Under the pieces are notes generated by a model. It was given only the letters and a program-made list of their open reading frames with translations. It was not told the DNA's origin and made no database searches. A stretch of DNA of 40,542 nucleotides from Sulfurovum sp. (GTDB taxonomy: Bacteria; Campylobacterota; Campylobacteria; Campylobacterales; Sulfurovaceae), in assembly GCA_026990595.1 (NCBI GenBank), contig JALXCZ010000046.1:1-40542 (forward strand), written 5' to 3'. The translations under genes were made by a program, and so were the position numbers. The stretch's first letter is position 1. Every line of letters begins with the position of its first letter. Of the stretch, positions 15,978-25,364 are shown in pieces.

Positions 15978-15990
15978 TTTTAGCTAAAAT
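15978..15990 (+). promoter_or_regulatory. lysA promoter with palindrome
   Basis: TTTTAGCTAAAA (15978-15989) is a perfect 12-base palindrome that also contains TAAAAT (15985-15990), placed like the -10 box of the GGTATAATCC promoters elsewhere. The 100-base gap before lysA holds no other signal apart from TTAGGA before the start. Confidence 0.4.
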
Positions 15991-16030
15991 CACCCTAAAA
16001 TAGATATGACTATAAATTAGGATTTTATAA

Positions 16031-17242
16031 ATGGAAATTGACACTAAAGCATTGGCAAAGAAATACGGTACGCCATTGTATATGTATGATTTTGACTATA
16101 TTGAAAACAGATATACAACACTGAAAGATGCCTTTGCAGGTAAAAAATCAATCATTAACTATGCAGTAAAAGCAAACTCAAACCTCTCAGTGATTGCACA
16201 TCTTGCCAAACTGGGGGCCGGAGCAGACTGTGTGAGTATAGGTGAAGTCAGACGTGCTTTGGATGCAGGCATAGATAAGTATAAGATCATTTTTTCCGGT
16301 GTGGGAAAGCGTGATGATGAGATTCGTGAAGCGCTGCAAAAAGATATTTTGATGCTGAACCTTGAGAGTGAAGCAGAAATGAAGCGTGTAGAGTTGGTAG
16401 CGCTTGAGTTAGGGAAAGAAGCACGTATCTCTATTCGTGTCAATCCGAATATTGATCCGCAAACACATCCGTATATCTCTACAGGTTTGCATGAGAATAA
16501 ATTTGGTGTTGAGATAGATATGGCAAAACGTATGTATATTTATGCGAATAAGTCAGAATATCTCAATCCTGTGGGTATTCATTTCCATATTGGATCACAA
16601 CTCACGAAACTTTCTCCTATTCGTGAAGCTGCCATGATCGTAGCTGATCTGGTACGTTCTCTTAAAGCGATCAAGATCGATATCAAATTTTTTGATGTGG
16701 GTGGCGGTATTGGTGTAGTGTATGATGATGAAGTGACCATCTCTGCAACAGACTATACGCAGGTGATCTTTGAAGCAACCAAAGGACTTGATCTGACATT
16801 ACTATGTGAACCGGGACGCTATATGGTTGCCAATGCAGGGGCATTTTTTACTAAAGTCCTCTATGAGAAGAACAATGGCGGTAAACGTTTTGTTATCGTT
16901 GATGGTGGTATGAATGACTTGATCCGCCCAAGTTTGTATAATGCGTATCATAAGATAGAGGCTGTGGGTGTAGAAGGTGAAAAAACACCTGCAGATGTAG
17001 TGGGGCCAGTCTGTGAAAGCGGTGACTTCTTCGGAAAAAATGTGCCGTTGCCTCCGCTGGAGCATAATGATATTATCGTGGTGCATTCTGCAGGTGCCTA
17101 TGGATTTACTATGGCAAGTAACTACAATACCCGTGCAAAACCGGCAGAAGTAGCGCTGCAAAACGGAAAAGACAGATTAATACGTAAACGTGAAACCTAT
17201 GAGGATCAAGTACGTTTAGAACTTGAATATTTAGAAAAGTAA
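16031..17242 (+). CDS. lysA: Diaminopimelate decarboxylase
   Basis: LysA makes L-lysine from meso-diaminopimelate with pyridoxal phosphate. The 403-residue protein carries INYAVKANSNLSV (PLP Lys about 47), GIHFHIGSQLT, FDVGGGIG, LLCEPGRYMVANAG and VVGPVCESGDFFG (active-site Cys), ending with YNTRAKPAEV. It is followed 16 bases later by pheA, so lysine and aromatic amino acid genes are co-transcribed. Confidence 0.97.
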   Translation: MEIDTKALAKKYGTPLYMYDFDYIENRYTTLKDAFAGKKSIINYAVKANSNLSVIAHLAKLGAGADCVSIGEVRRALDAGIDKYKIIFSGVGKRDDEIREALQKDILMLNLESEAEMKRVELVALELGKEARISIRVNPNIDPQTHPYISTGLHENKFGVEIDMAKRMYIYANKSEYLNPVGIHFHIGSQLTKLSPIREAAMIVADLVRSLKAIKIDIKFFDVGGGIGVVYDDEVTISATDYTQVIFEATKGLDLTLLCEPGRYMVANAGAFFTKVLYEKNNGGKRFVIVDGGMNDLIRPSLYNAYHKIEAVGVEGEKTPADVVGPVCESGDFFGKNVPLPPLEHNDIIVVHSAGAYGFTMASNYNTRAKPAEVALQNGKDRLIRKRETYEDQVRLELEYLEK

Positions 17243-17258
17243 AAATAAAGGCTGCAAG

Positions 17259-18317
17259 ATGACTTTAGATGCATTAAGAGAGAAGATAGATCATATTGAT
17301 GATACACTGCTCAAGCTTTATAATGAACGCATGGAATTGGTACATCAGGTAGGTGAATTGAAAAATACAACCGGTGCACCGATCTATCGCCCTGAAAGGG
17401 AACAGGCTATTCTTAACCGTCTTAAAAGTCAAAACAGCGGTAAATTAACCCCTAGTGCCATTGATGCACTTTTTTTAGAACTTTTTGCCGTAGCAAGGAA
17501 CCTTGAGTTGCCTGAAGCAGTAGCCTATCTTGGACCAGAGGCCAGTTTTACACATCAGGCAGCGGAGAAGAAGTTTGGTGCTATGAGTCGTTATTTGCCT
17601 GTTAGCTCGATCAGAGGTATTTTTAGAGAAGTACAAAAAGGCACAGCAAAATTCGGTGTTATACCGATTGAGAATTCTTCCAACGGTATTGTCAGTGATA
17701 CGATCAACTGTTTGGATGAATATGATTTGAAGATCATTGCCGAAGTGATGATAGATGTACATCTCAGTTTTGCTACCTTGGTAGAAGACGTTAAACATAT
17801 CACAAAAATATATTCAAAAGATATTGCTTTTGGTCAGTGTAGGAATTTTTTACAGGATCTTGGACTCGATGAAATCGAACTAATACCCGTAGAATCTACT
17901 GCAAAAGCGGCCAAATTGGCACTGGAAGATGAAACTGCAGCAGCGCTTTGTCCTTCTGTTGCCGCAAAACTCTATAATCTTCCCATTCTATTTGAAGATG
18001 TAGAGGATAATACCAATAACAGAACACGCTTTTTCATTATTTCAGATTTTAAAAATGTACCTTCAGGAAACGATAAAACGTCACTGCTTGTAAGATTACC
18101 TGACAAACCCGGATCTTTGGTAGAGTTTTTAAATGATTTTGAAAGAGTACATATTAACCTGACAAAGATCAAATCGCATATTGTTGAGGGAGAGTCTATT
18201 TTCTTTATAGAGTTTGACGGGCATCAAAATGATGAAAAGATAAAATCTATTTTAGAAAAACATCAAGAGTCTGTCAAAGTGCTCGGTTCGTATGTAAAAG
18301 AGACAGATGATGTATAA
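17259..18317 (+). CDS. pheA: Bifunctional chorismate mutase / prephenate dehydratase
   Basis: The 352-residue P-protein converts chorismate to phenylpyruvate. Domains in order: AroQ chorismate mutase (about 1-85, LREKIDHIDDTLLKLYNERM), prephenate dehydratase (about 90-268, VAYLGPEASFTHQAA, FGVIPIENSSNGIV, and NNRTRFFII with its TRF motif), and a C-terminal ACT domain (about 275-348, SLLVRLPDKPGSLVEFLNDF, ESIFFIEFDGH) for phenylalanine feedback. The usual regulatory GALV/ESRP motifs are seen as PGSLVEFL and KIKSHIVEG, so the ESRP motif is diverged. It is followed by hisC with a 49-base gap. Confidence 0.95.
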   Translation: MTLDALREKIDHIDDTLLKLYNERMELVHQVGELKNTTGAPIYRPEREQAILNRLKSQNSGKLTPSAIDALFLELFAVARNLELPEAVAYLGPEASFTHQAAEKKFGAMSRYLPVSSIRGIFREVQKGTAKFGVIPIENSSNGIVSDTINCLDEYDLKIIAEVMIDVHLSFATLVEDVKHITKIYSKDIAFGQCRNFLQDLGLDEIELIPVESTAKAAKLALEDETAAALCPSVAAKLYNLPILFEDVEDNTNNRTRFFIISDFKNVPSGNDKTSLLVRLPDKPGSLVEFLNDFERVHINLTKIKSHIVEGESIFFIEFDGHQNDEKIKSILEKHQESVKVLGSYVKETDDV

Positions 18318-18366
18318 AGATAATGCAGAGTATTGTCTTTTGATAACACCAATAAGGTAAAAAGAA

Positions 18367-19461
18367 ATGAAGTTTAACAAAGTACTTGAAAATATAAAGA
18401 CCTATGAAGCGGGTAAGCCTATAGAGTTGGTTGTGCGTGAATTTGGGATTGCTCCTGAAGAGGTGGTGAAACTGGCTTCCAATGAAAATCCTATAGGGAC
18501 AAGTCCTGCAGTCAAACAGACGATCATAGAGAATGCTGACAGAGCACATCTTTATCCGGATGACAGTATGTTCGAACTCAAAGCTGTACTCTCTGAAAAA
18601 TATGATGTACATGATGACAATATTATTATCGGTGCAGGATCAGACCAGGTATTAGAGTTTATCTCCCGCTCACTGCTTAATGAGAATGAATCTGTATTGA
18701 TGTCAGCAGTGACATTTGCAATGTATGAGATCTATGCCAAGCAGATGGGAGCAAAGATCTACAAAACAGCTAGCTATGAACATAAATATAATGAGTTTAT
18801 GGAAGCTTACAAAATGTACAGACCGAAGATCATTTATATCTGTACTCCGAACAATCCTACTGGGGATGCAACCAGTAAAGCCGAAGTAATGAAGATTATT
18901 GGATCCATAGATAAAGAAACATTGATCGTGGTGGATGGTGCCTATATGGAGTATGCTGCAGCCAAAGATAAAAAATATGCTATCACTCCTAAGGATATAC
19001 TGGGATATGAAAATGTCATTTATCTTGGTACCTTTTCCAAAGCTTATGGTTTGGGAGGTATGCGTGTTGGGTATGGTATTGCACAAGCTGGACTTATACA
19101 TGAACTGTATAAAATGAGACCACCCTTTAATATCTCTACACTCTCTCTTGCGGCAGCGATTGCTGCCTCTAAAGATGATGTGTTTGTAGAAGAGTCAATT
19201 GCTTTGCATCAGGAGCAGATCAAGCGTTATGAATTGTTTGCGAAAGAGAATGGATTGGTATATATAGAGAGTTATACCAATTTCATTACCTATCTGTTTG
19301 ATGAGAAGATGGATTCAAGCAAGATGGCAGATGCACTGCTTAGACGGGGTGTGATCATCCGTGATCTTGCTTCTTACGGAATGAATGCAATACGTATAAC
19401 TATCGGTACAGCAAAACAGAATGATACATTCTTTAGACATTTTTCGGAGGTTATCTCTTGA
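18367..19461 (+). CDS. hisC: Histidinol-phosphate aminotransferase
   Basis: HisC transfers an amino group to imidazole-acetol phosphate in histidine synthesis; in this clade it may also act on aromatic keto acids, which would fit its place after pheA. The 364-residue fold-type I enzyme shows [38 protein letters not shown], and the PLP-lysine motif [18 protein letters not shown] (about 223-240). The TTGA overlap at its end joins it to the next small gene. Confidence 0.94.
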   Translation: MKFNKVLENIKTYEAGKPIELVVREFGIAPEEVVKLASNENPIGTSPAVKQTIIENADRAHLYPDDSMFELKAVLSEKYDVHDDNIIIGAGSDQVLEFISRSLLNENESVLMSAVTFAMYEIYAKQMGAKIYKTASYEHKYNEFMEAYKMYRPKIIYICTPNNPTGDATSKAEVMKIIGSIDKETLIVVDGAYMEYAAAKDKKYAITPKDILGYENVIYLGTFSKAYGLGGMRVGYGIAQAGLIHELYKMRPPFNISTLSLAAAIAASKDDVFVEESIALHQEQIKRYELFAKENGLVYIESYTNFITYLFDEKMDSSKMADALLRRGVIIRDLASYGMNAIRITIGTAKQNDTFFRHFSEVIS

Positions 19462-19673
19462 GAAAAATAGAAGTAGTCAAGGCAAATGAAGTAGAAGTAA
19501 AACCTTTTATTTTGGATGATTTTAACCAAAACAAAGCCAAAAGCAGTACTATGGAAAAAGTAAGTAAAAAAGAGCTCAAATCCTTAGCTAAAAAGTTAGG
19601 TCTTGACTACGATGATAAGCAGATAGCGTTTGCAAAAAAACTGATAACAGCATATGTATCGGCACAGAGATAA
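19458..19673 (+). CDS. Small hypothetical protein between hisC and dxs
   Basis: A 71-residue basic protein starting at TTG 19458, four bases before the end of hisC, with CGGAGG seven bases upstream. It is rich in Lys ([34 protein letters not shown]) and the second half looks like a small helical SAP-like or Rho-N-like unit, but I do not recognise a family. It ends 10 bases before dxs. The strong ribosome-binding site and tight packing argue that it is real. Confidence 0.6.
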   Translation: MRKIEVVKANEVEVKPFILDDFNQNKAKSSTMEKVSKKELKSLAKKLGLDYDDKQIAFAKKLITAYVSAQR

Positions 19674-19683
19674 AGAAAAGAAA

Positions 19684-21483
19684 ATGGATATAAAAGCATA
19701 CTCAGTAGAAGAACTTAGCACATTGGCCGAAAATATCAGACAAAAAATATTGGAAACTGTGAGTAAAAATGGTGGACACTTGAGTTCAACGATGGGTGCC
19801 ACTGATCTTATTGTTGCGATGCATAAAGTATTTGATGCAGGTAAGGATCCTTTTATTTTCGATGTAAGTCACCAGTCCTATGCACATAAACTCCTGACAG
19901 AGAGATGGGATGATTTTGATACTTTACGTCAGTTTGGCGGGATCTCAGGGTATACAAAACCAAGTGAATCTCCGTATGACTATTATGTAGCCGGGCACAG
20001 TTCGACTTCCATCTCATTGGCTGTGGGTGCAGCAAAAGCTATAGCGCTAAAAGGAGAAGATAGGATTCCTATTGCTTTCATAGGAGATGGGAGTATGAGT
20101 GCAGGGATGGTATATGAGGCACTCAATGAGCTGGGAGACAGAAAGTACCCTGTGATCATTATTCTTAATGATAATGAAATGAGTATTGCCAAACCGATCG
20201 GAGCCATTTCCAAACTGCTTTCCCAGACTATGGCAAGTCCGTTTTATCAAAAGTTTAAAACGAAAGTGGAAAAGGTTGTAGATATGATGCCCGAGGGTAC
20301 AAGCTATATAGCCAAACGACTTGAAGAGTCATTTAAACTGATCACACCGGGTATTCTTTTTGAAGAGATGGGTATTGAGTATATTGGTCCGGTAGACGGG
20401 CATAATATCGAAGCTTTAATTGAGACTATGGAAGTAGCAAAATCGCTTAGAAAACCGGTGATCATACATGCACAAACGACAAAAGGCAAAGGGTATGAGA
20501 TCGCTGAAGGGACAAAAGAACATTGGCATGGGGTAAGTGCTTTTGACTTAAAAACAGGAGAAACTCCCAAGAAAACAGGTGCAAAATCAGCCACAGCTAT
20601 TTTTTCGGAAACACTTGTAGCACTTGCAGATGCAGATGAAAAAGTGGTGGGTGTCACTGCTGCCATGCCAAGCGGCACAGGCATGAGTGCAGTGATAGAG
20701 AAATATCCCGAACGTTTTTGGGATGTGGCCATAGCAGAACAGCATGCAGTTGCTTCCATGGGACCGCTCGCCAAAGAGGGATTCAAGCCTTTCTGTACGA
20801 TTTACTCGACTTTCCTGCAACGTGGATATGATCAGGTGATCCATGATATCTGTCTCATGGACTTAGGTGTGGCTTTTGCGATGGATAGAGCAGGGATCGT
20901 TGGTGAAGATGGAGAGACACACCAAGGTGTTTTTGATATCTCTTTTTTACGGGCTATCCCCAATATGACACTTTTGGCTCCTTATAATGAAACAAGCATG
21001 AAAAAAGTGATGGTATTTTCCAAAGGGTATGACCATCCGTGTGCTTTCAGATATCCAAGAGGTGCATTTATAGCCGAAGATGCTGATGTGCCTGATTATG
21101 AATTGGGGGAATCCCATCTTTTAAAAGAGGGGAATAATATACTTTTTATTGGATATGGTAACGGTGTGGGTAGAGCCAAGCAGGTATCTGAGCTTGTCAA
21201 AGCTGATATTGCTATGTTAGATCTGCGTTTTGTAAAACCGTTAGATGAAAAGATGCTGATTGATCTAAGTAAAAAGTATAAAAAGTGGTTTATATTCTCA
21301 GATTCTGTAAAACAAGGTGGTGTAGGCTCAGCAATACTTGAATTTTTAAGCCAAAAACAGATAAAAGATATTTCATTAACTACTTTTGAGTATGATGATG
21401 CCTTTATTACCCATGGCAATACGAAGAAGGTGGAAGAGAGTTTGGGGTTACTTCCTGAGCAATTGGCAAAAAAGATAGTGTAG
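19684..21483 (+). CDS. dxs: 1-deoxy-D-xylulose-5-phosphate synthase
   Basis: DXS condenses pyruvate and glyceraldehyde 3-phosphate with thiamine diphosphate, starting the MEP isoprenoid pathway. The 599-residue length fits the short Campylobacterota form. GHLSSTMGATDL, DVSHQSYAHKLLT, AGHSSTSIS, IGDGSMSAGMVYEALN (thiamine-binding, about 134), YIGPVDGHN and AIAEQHAVASMG are present; these exclude an ordinary transketolase. I take ATG 19684 because an upstream start (19654) lies inside the preceding gene. The stop codon is TAG 21481-21483, which is the TAG of a GTAG repeat. Confidence 0.96.
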   Translation: MDIKAYSVEELSTLAENIRQKILETVSKNGGHLSSTMGATDLIVAMHKVFDAGKDPFIFDVSHQSYAHKLLTERWDDFDTLRQFGGISGYTKPSESPYDYYVAGHSSTSISLAVGAAKAIALKGEDRIPIAFIGDGSMSAGMVYEALNELGDRKYPVIIILNDNEMSIAKPIGAISKLLSQTMASPFYQKFKTKVEKVVDMMPEGTSYIAKRLEESFKLITPGILFEEMGIEYIGPVDGHNIEALIETMEVAKSLRKPVIIHAQTTKGKGYEIAEGTKEHWHGVSAFDLKTGETPKKTGAKSATAIFSETLVALADADEKVVGVTAAMPSGTGMSAVIEKYPERFWDVAIAEQHAVASMGPLAKEGFKPFCTIYSTFLQRGYDQVIHDICLMDLGVAFAMDRAGIVGEDGETHQGVFDISFLRAIPNMTLLAPYNETSMKKVMVFSKGYDHPCAFRYPRGAFIAEDADVPDYELGESHLLKEGNNILFIGYGNGVGRAKQVSELVKADIAMLDLRFVKPLDEKMLIDLSKKYKKWFIFSDSVKQGGVGSAILEFLSQKQIKDISLTTFEYDDAFITHGNTKKVEESLGLLPEQLAKKIV

Positions 21484-21543
21484 GAGCAGACCTACGTGTC
21501 CGCCCTTTGAAGTTGAAGGGTAAACATACAGGTTTACCCCTAC
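21480..21543 (+). repeat. GTAG hairpin pair on dxs stop codon
   Basis: GTAGGAGCAGACC (21480 onward) forms a degraded first hairpin with GTCCGCCC (to 21505). A perfect second hairpin follows: GGGTAAAC (21518-21525), loop ATACAG, GTTTACCC (21532-21539), then CTAC (21540-21543). GTAG at one end and CTAC at the other give an inverted pair. The same element, better preserved and lacking 10 bases of the middle, lies in folC at 34169-34222; both are followed by a G-rATTGGA-like stretch. Confidence 0.8.
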
Positions 21544-21708
21544 GAATTGGATTTAAAAAAATACCTTGAGAGATATTTTTTTAAGTTCAGTGACAGTGAA
21601 CAAATTCTAAAAAAATTCTTTTATTGGAGTATTCTGAGCCTAAGGCAAAGCTTCAGTGAAATGAATTGAAAGATTGGCCTTGCCAATTTTCAAGAAGAAG
21701 GAGCATGA
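21544..21708 (+). promoter_or_regulatory. metK leader with strong hairpin
   Basis: The 165 bases before metK hold TTCAGTGA twice (about 21583 and 21651), a CTGAGCC / GGCTTCAG-like imperfect hairpin near 21634-21656, and a strong hairpin at 21666-21693: TTGAAA-ATTGGC pairs with GCCAAT-TTTCAA, 12 bp with one bulged G and loop CTT. The ribosome-binding site AGAAGGAG (21696-21703) follows at once. No known SAM riboswitch consensus is recognisable. The hairpin is not followed by a U-run, so it is not a classical terminator; it may stabilise the mRNA or control access to the start. Confidence 0.45.
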
Positions 21709-22863
21709 ATGAACGAATACATTTTTACAAGTGAATCGGTAACCGAAGGTCATCCGGATAAAATGGCTGATCAGATCTCTGATGCTGTATTAGATTATAT
21801 CATTGCAAGAGATCCGCAGGCCAGAGTGGCTTGTGAGACGTTATTGAGTAATGGTTTTTGTGTTATTGCAGGAGAACTGAAAACAACCGCATATGCACCT
21901 ATGCAAGAGATTGCAAGAGAGGTAGTAAGAGAGATCGGCTATACCGATGCAAGTTATGGTTTTGATTATAGAAGCGCCGGCGTACTTAACGGTATAGGTG
22001 AACAGAGTCCAGATATCAATCAGGGTGTGGATCAGGCTTCAGGAGAGATAGGTGCTGGTGATCAGGGATTGATGTTCGGATATGCGTGTAAAGAGACACC
22101 TGAATTGATGCCTTTACCGATCTCTCTGGCTCATAAGATCACAGCTAAACTTGCCCAAGTACGTAAGAATGGTACGGTACCCTTTCTTCGCCCGGATGGA
22201 AAAGCACAGGTCTCTGTAAAATATGTAGATGGTAAACCCGTAGCGATCGATACGATCGTTGTTTCCACACAGCATCATCCGGAAGTAAGCTTGGAACAGG
22301 TACAAAAAGCAGTACTTGAAGAGGTGATCAAAGCGGTGATCCCGGCAGAATTAATGAGTGATGATATTACGTATCACATCAATCCTACAGGGCGTTTCGT
22401 GATCGGTGGACCGCAAGGTGATGCAGGACTTACCGGACGCAAGATCATTGTTGATACCTATGGTGGTTCATGCCCTCATGGAGGAGGTGCTTTCTCAGGA
22501 AAAGATCCAACCAAAGTAGACCGTTCAGCAGCATATGCCGCAAGATATGTAGCAAAGAATCTTGTAGCTTCGGGTGTATGTGAAAAGGCAACCCTTCAGA
22601 TCGCTTACGCGATTGGTGTGGCTGAGCCGGTCTCTATCTATGTAGATACCCATGGAACAGCTGCTGTTGATGAAGATAGAATTACTCAATGTGTAGAAGC
22701 ACTTTTTGATCTGACACCAAAGGGGATCATGGAAGAGTTGGATCTGTTAAGACCGATCTACCGTAAGACAGCAGCTTATGGACACTTTGGTAGAGAAGAT
22801 GCTGATTTCACTTGGGAACAATTGAACAAGGTTGATGAGATTAAAGCCTATTTCGGCATATAA
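21709..22863 (+). CDS. metK: S-adenosylmethionine synthetase
   Basis: MetK makes S-adenosylmethionine from methionine and ATP. The 384-residue protein is of standard length, with [20 protein letters not shown] (about 5-24), [12 protein letters not shown] (about 117-128), the glycine-rich [22 protein letters not shown] (P-loop-like) and [22 protein letters not shown] 21709 is chosen over the overlapping ATG 21705, which is out of frame. It has an unusually long structured leader. Confidence 0.97.
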   Translation: MNEYIFTSESVTEGHPDKMADQISDAVLDYIIARDPQARVACETLLSNGFCVIAGELKTTAYAPMQEIAREVVREIGYTDASYGFDYRSAGVLNGIGEQSPDINQGVDQASGEIGAGDQGLMFGYACKETPELMPLPISLAHKITAKLAQVRKNGTVPFLRPDGKAQVSVKYVDGKPVAIDTIVVSTQHHPEVSLEQVQKAVLEEVIKAVIPAELMSDDITYHINPTGRFVIGGPQGDAGLTGRKIIVDTYGGSCPHGGGAFSGKDPTKVDRSAAYAARYVAKNLVASGVCEKATLQIAYAIGVAEPVSIYVDTHGTAAVDEDRITQCVEALFDLTPKGIMEELDLLRPIYRKTAAYGHFGREDADFTWEQLNKVDEIKAYFGI

Positions 22864-22923
22864 TTAAAGAATAATTTAAATAAGTTTTGATATAGTTTGT
22901 TAACTTTAAATTAAGGAGTAAAT

Positions 22924-23199
22924 ATGGCAGTAATAATTACAGATATCTGTATTAACTGTGCGGCATGTATTGATGAATGTCCCGTAGAAGCAATTGTAGA
23001 TGAGGATGATAACCCAACAGGTGAAGAGATTTACTATGTATACGCAGATAAATGTGTTGAATGTGTGGGTTACCATGATGTTCCGGCATGTGCTGAAGCA
23101 TGTCCAACCGAAGGCTGTATCCAATGGGATGATGTCGTAGAGGGGATGCCTGCTTCTGAGAACAGAGGTGAAAAGGGTACACCAGTTATCGAAGACTAA
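22924..23199 (+). CDS. 2[4Fe-4S] ferredoxin (YfhL/Alvin type)
   Basis: A 91-residue electron carrier. The two cluster motifs are CINCAACIDECPVEA (CxxCxxCxxxCP, about 10-24) and CVECVGYHDVPACAEACP (CxxC-x8-CxxxCP, about 46-63), the second with the insert typical of Alvin-type ferredoxins, which have very low potential clusters. The C-terminal tail is about 25 residues. It may serve reductive reactions such as those of the reverse TCA cycle in this phylum, but nothing here proves the partner. A strong hairpin follows. Confidence 0.9.
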   Translation: MAVIITDICINCAACIDECPVEAIVDEDDNPTGEEIYYVYADKCVECVGYHDVPACAEACPTEGCIQWDDVVEGMPASENRGEKGTPVIED

Positions 23200-23208
23200 A
23201 TTTCTCTC

Positions 23209-23231
23209 TGTATCGGGTTTTACCCGATACA
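23209..23231 (+). terminator. Rho-independent-like terminator after ferredoxin gene
   Basis: TGTATCGGGT (23209-23218), loop TTT and ACCCGATACA (23222-23231) form a perfect 10-bp stem nine bases after the stop, followed by CCTTTCTCT. The tail is T-rich but not a pure U-run, so termination is likely but maybe not complete. Confidence 0.75.
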
Positions 23232-23285
23232 CCTTTCTCTAAAACTATTTTCTTCATTTTTAATAAAATTTTAATTTGATTTTCG

Positions 23286-23292
23286 GTATAAT
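23286..23292 (+). promoter_or_regulatory. ndk promoter -10 box
   Basis: GGTATAAT in TTTTCGGTATAATGCCGC lies about 65 bases before the ndk start and repeats the style of the rplY promoter. A T-rich stretch upstream replaces a -35 box. Confidence 0.65.
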
Positions 23293-23355
23293 GCCGCCCA
23301 AATACTTCGTGTGCATGTTATAGCAAGAAGTAAATTATCCTTTAGGAATATTAAG

Positions 23356-23769
23356 ATGGAACAAACATTATCGATCATCAAACCGGATGCAGTGGCAAAA
23401 AATGTTGTAGGACAGATACTTGCAAGATTTGAAGCAGCAGGACTTAGAATTGCAGCAACGAAAAAGATCAGACTTTCTCGTGTGGATGCAGAAGCATTTT
23501 ATGCGATCCATGCTGAGAGACCTTTCTTTAAAGATCTTGTGGAGTTCATGGTATCAGGTCCAGTTGTCGTAACTGTGCTTGAAGGTGAGAATGCAATGGC
23601 TAAGAACAGAGAACTTATGGGTGCTACCAATCCCGCAGAAGCAGAAGCCGGAACTATCAGAGCTGATTTTGCAGAGAGTATTGATGCAAATGCTGTGCAT
23701 GGTTCTGATTCTGTAGAAAATGCAAAAAATGAGATTGCTTTCTTCTTTGCACAGAGAGAGATCAACTAA
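23356..23769 (+). CDS. ndk: Nucleoside diphosphate kinase
   Basis: Ndk exchanges the gamma phosphate between nucleoside di- and triphosphates through a phosphohistidine. The 137-residue length is standard when starting at ATG 23356 ([16 protein letters not shown]), with TTTAGGA before it; a longer in-frame start at 23311 would overlap the promoter and add residues not seen in the family. The active-site block is [21 protein letters not shown] (His about 116). [27 protein letters not shown] is also typical. YceD and L32 genes follow. Confidence 0.96.
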   Translation: MEQTLSIIKPDAVAKNVVGQILARFEAAGLRIAATKKIRLSRVDAEAFYAIHAERPFFKDLVEFMVSGPVVVTVLEGENAMAKNRELMGATNPAEAEAGTIRADFAESIDANAVHGSDSVENAKNEIAFFFAQREIN

Positions 23770-23781
23770 GACGATTTTCTT

Positions 23782-24156
23782 TTGAAAATAGTTTTTGATA
23801 AAGTAGGTTCTACTTCTAAACCGATTGAACTTGAAGTTCAAGGAGTAAAACTGGAGGGAACACTGCAGAAAAATGGTTATCATCGTGTAGCTTTAGATGC
23901 CAGGTTGAGTGGATCTTTGAGATTAGATTGTGACAGATGTGGTCAAGCTTTTGACTATGATATGAACACACCTCTTAAATTGACACTGAGTGACAGAGTA
24001 TCTGAAGATAAAGATGATTTGGATATAATTGAGTTTTTAAATGGCGTAATAGACATTACGTACATTCTTGAGAGCGAAATTAGCGCAATAGAAGTTGCTT
24101 TTCATTACTGTGACAGTTGTGACGGTAATGAAGAAGCACTTGAGATAGAATATTAA
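23782..24156 (+). CDS. yceD: YceD/DUF177-family protein with zinc-ribbon cysteines
   Basis: A 124-residue protein of the YceD (DUF177) family, encoded before rpmF in most bacteria and linked to 23S rRNA accumulation in plants and E. coli. The core is LSGSLRLDCDRCGQAFDYDMNTPLKL, with a second pair HYCDSCDG, giving a CxxC...CxxC set that could hold zinc. The start is TTG 23782; no ATG alternative exists. The genes yceD-rpmF-plsX-fabH follow each other as in many bacteria. Confidence 0.88.
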   Translation: MKIVFDKVGSTSKPIELEVQGVKLEGTLQKNGYHRVALDARLSGSLRLDCDRCGQAFDYDMNTPLKLTLSDRVSEDKDDLDIIEFLNGVIDITYILESEISAIEVAFHYCDSCDGNEEALEIEY

Positions 24157-24174
24157 TTGATAAAGGAATAAATT

Positions 24175-24336
24175 ATGGCAGTACCTAAGAGACGAGTGAG
24201 TCACACAAGAGCAGCAAAAAGAAGAACACATTACAAGTTGACATTACCAATGCCGGTAAAAGATGCTGATGGAACATGGAGAATGCCTCACCACATGAAT
24301 ATGACTACCGGTGAGTACAAAACAACAAAAGCGTAA
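24175..24336 (+). CDS. rpmF: 50S ribosomal protein L32
   Basis: A 53-residue ribosomal protein: [20 protein letters not shown] is the classic L32 start, followed by [20 protein letters not shown]. It has no zinc cysteines, so it is the zinc-independent form. AAAGGA lies eight bases before ATG 24175. plsX starts three bases after the stop. The usual bacterial order yceD-rpmF-plsX-fabH links ribosome and membrane-lipid genes. Confidence 0.96.
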   Translation: MAVPKRRVSHTRAAKRRTHYKLTLPMPVKDADGTWRMPHHMNMTTGEYKTTKA

Positions 24337-24339
24337 TTG

Positions 24340-25326
24340 ATGATCAAGATCGCAATTGATGCTATGGGTGGGGACTTTGGTCCTGAACCTATTATTGAAG
24401 GTGTAGTACAAGCACTCGAAGAAAGAAAATTCCTCCCTATTTTAGTAGGTGATAAGACAGAGATACTCTCTCTCCTCCCCCAATATTATATTGATAAAGT
24501 TGAGATCGTTGAAGCAAATGATGTAATCTCTATGAGTGATCAGGCAACAAATGCATTAAAACGTAAAGATTCCTCTATCTATAAAGCAGTTGAACTTGTG
24601 CGCAATAAGGAAGCAAATGCTGTAGTTTCAGCGGGACACAGCGGGGCAACCATGACGCTTGCAACTCTTCGTATAGGAAGACTTCCACATATTTCAAAAC
24701 CCGGTTTAGCTACTTTGATGCCAAGTATTACAGATATAAAAACATTGGTATTGGATGTGGGTGCAGTCACAGACTGTACACCTCAAAATCTGTATGAATT
24801 CGGTGCAATGGGCGAAGCCTATGTACAAAAAATATTGGGTGTTAAGTCTCCACGTGTAGGGCTTTTATCTAATGGATCCGAAGAGAGTAAAGGGAATGCT
24901 TTAACAAAAGAGGCTTTTGGACTTTTAAAGGGGCTGAAAGGTTTTATAGGGAATGTTGAAGGGAAAGATATTTTCAACGGCAGTGTCAATGTTGTAGTAT
25001 GTGACGGATTTACTGGGAATATTCTGCTTAAAACCAGTGAAGGAGTTGTTACAACTGTTTTTGATCTGATGAAACAGTATATCCGAAGATCACTTCCTGC
25101 AAAGATCGGTGCATTGATGATGAAGAAGAAAGTCTTTGCCAATATGAAAAAACAAGTAGACAAAGATGAGTATGGTGGTGCACCGTTACTCGGAATTGAT
25201 GGCTGCGCTATAATTTCTCATGGTGCATCCAGTGCAAAAGCAATGAAAAATGCTATTTTTCAAGCAATTCTTTATACCCAATCAGATGTAAATAGTAAGA
25301 TAGAAGAACTTCTTACAAATAATTAA
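24340..25326 (+). CDS. plsX: Phosphate acyltransferase PlsX
   Basis: PlsX turns acyl-ACP into acyl-phosphate for the first acylation of glycerol 3-phosphate. The 328-residue protein has [18 protein letters not shown] at the start, [39 protein letters not shown] and [17 protein letters not shown], in the usual order. ATG 24340 is preceded by an in-frame TTG (24337); the ATG is preferred. No ribosome-binding site is obvious, so translation is probably coupled to rpmF. Confidence 0.96.
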   Translation: MIKIAIDAMGGDFGPEPIIEGVVQALEERKFLPILVGDKTEILSLLPQYYIDKVEIVEANDVISMSDQATNALKRKDSSIYKAVELVRNKEANAVVSAGHSGATMTLATLRIGRLPHISKPGLATLMPSITDIKTLVLDVGAVTDCTPQNLYEFGAMGEAYVQKILGVKSPRVGLLSNGSEESKGNALTKEAFGLLKGLKGFIGNVEGKDIFNGSVNVVVCDGFTGNILLKTSEGVVTTVFDLMKQYIRRSLPAKIGALMMKKKVFANMKKQVDKDEYGGAPLLGIDGCAIISHGASSAKAMKNAIFQAILYTQSDVNSKIEELLTNN

Positions 25327-25364
25327 TAAGTCTAATCGTGTATCTACACTTTTAGACTGACTAC

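Noticed and set aside
19654-19683. Upstream start for dxs
   Set aside because: It lies inside the preceding small gene and adds residues not seen in DXS; ATG 19684 gives the usual MDIKAYSVEEL-type start.
21544-21703. SAM riboswitch before metK
   Set aside because: The stems do not match SAM-I, SAM-II, SAM-III or SAM/SAH consensus features that I know; kept only as an unexplained leader.
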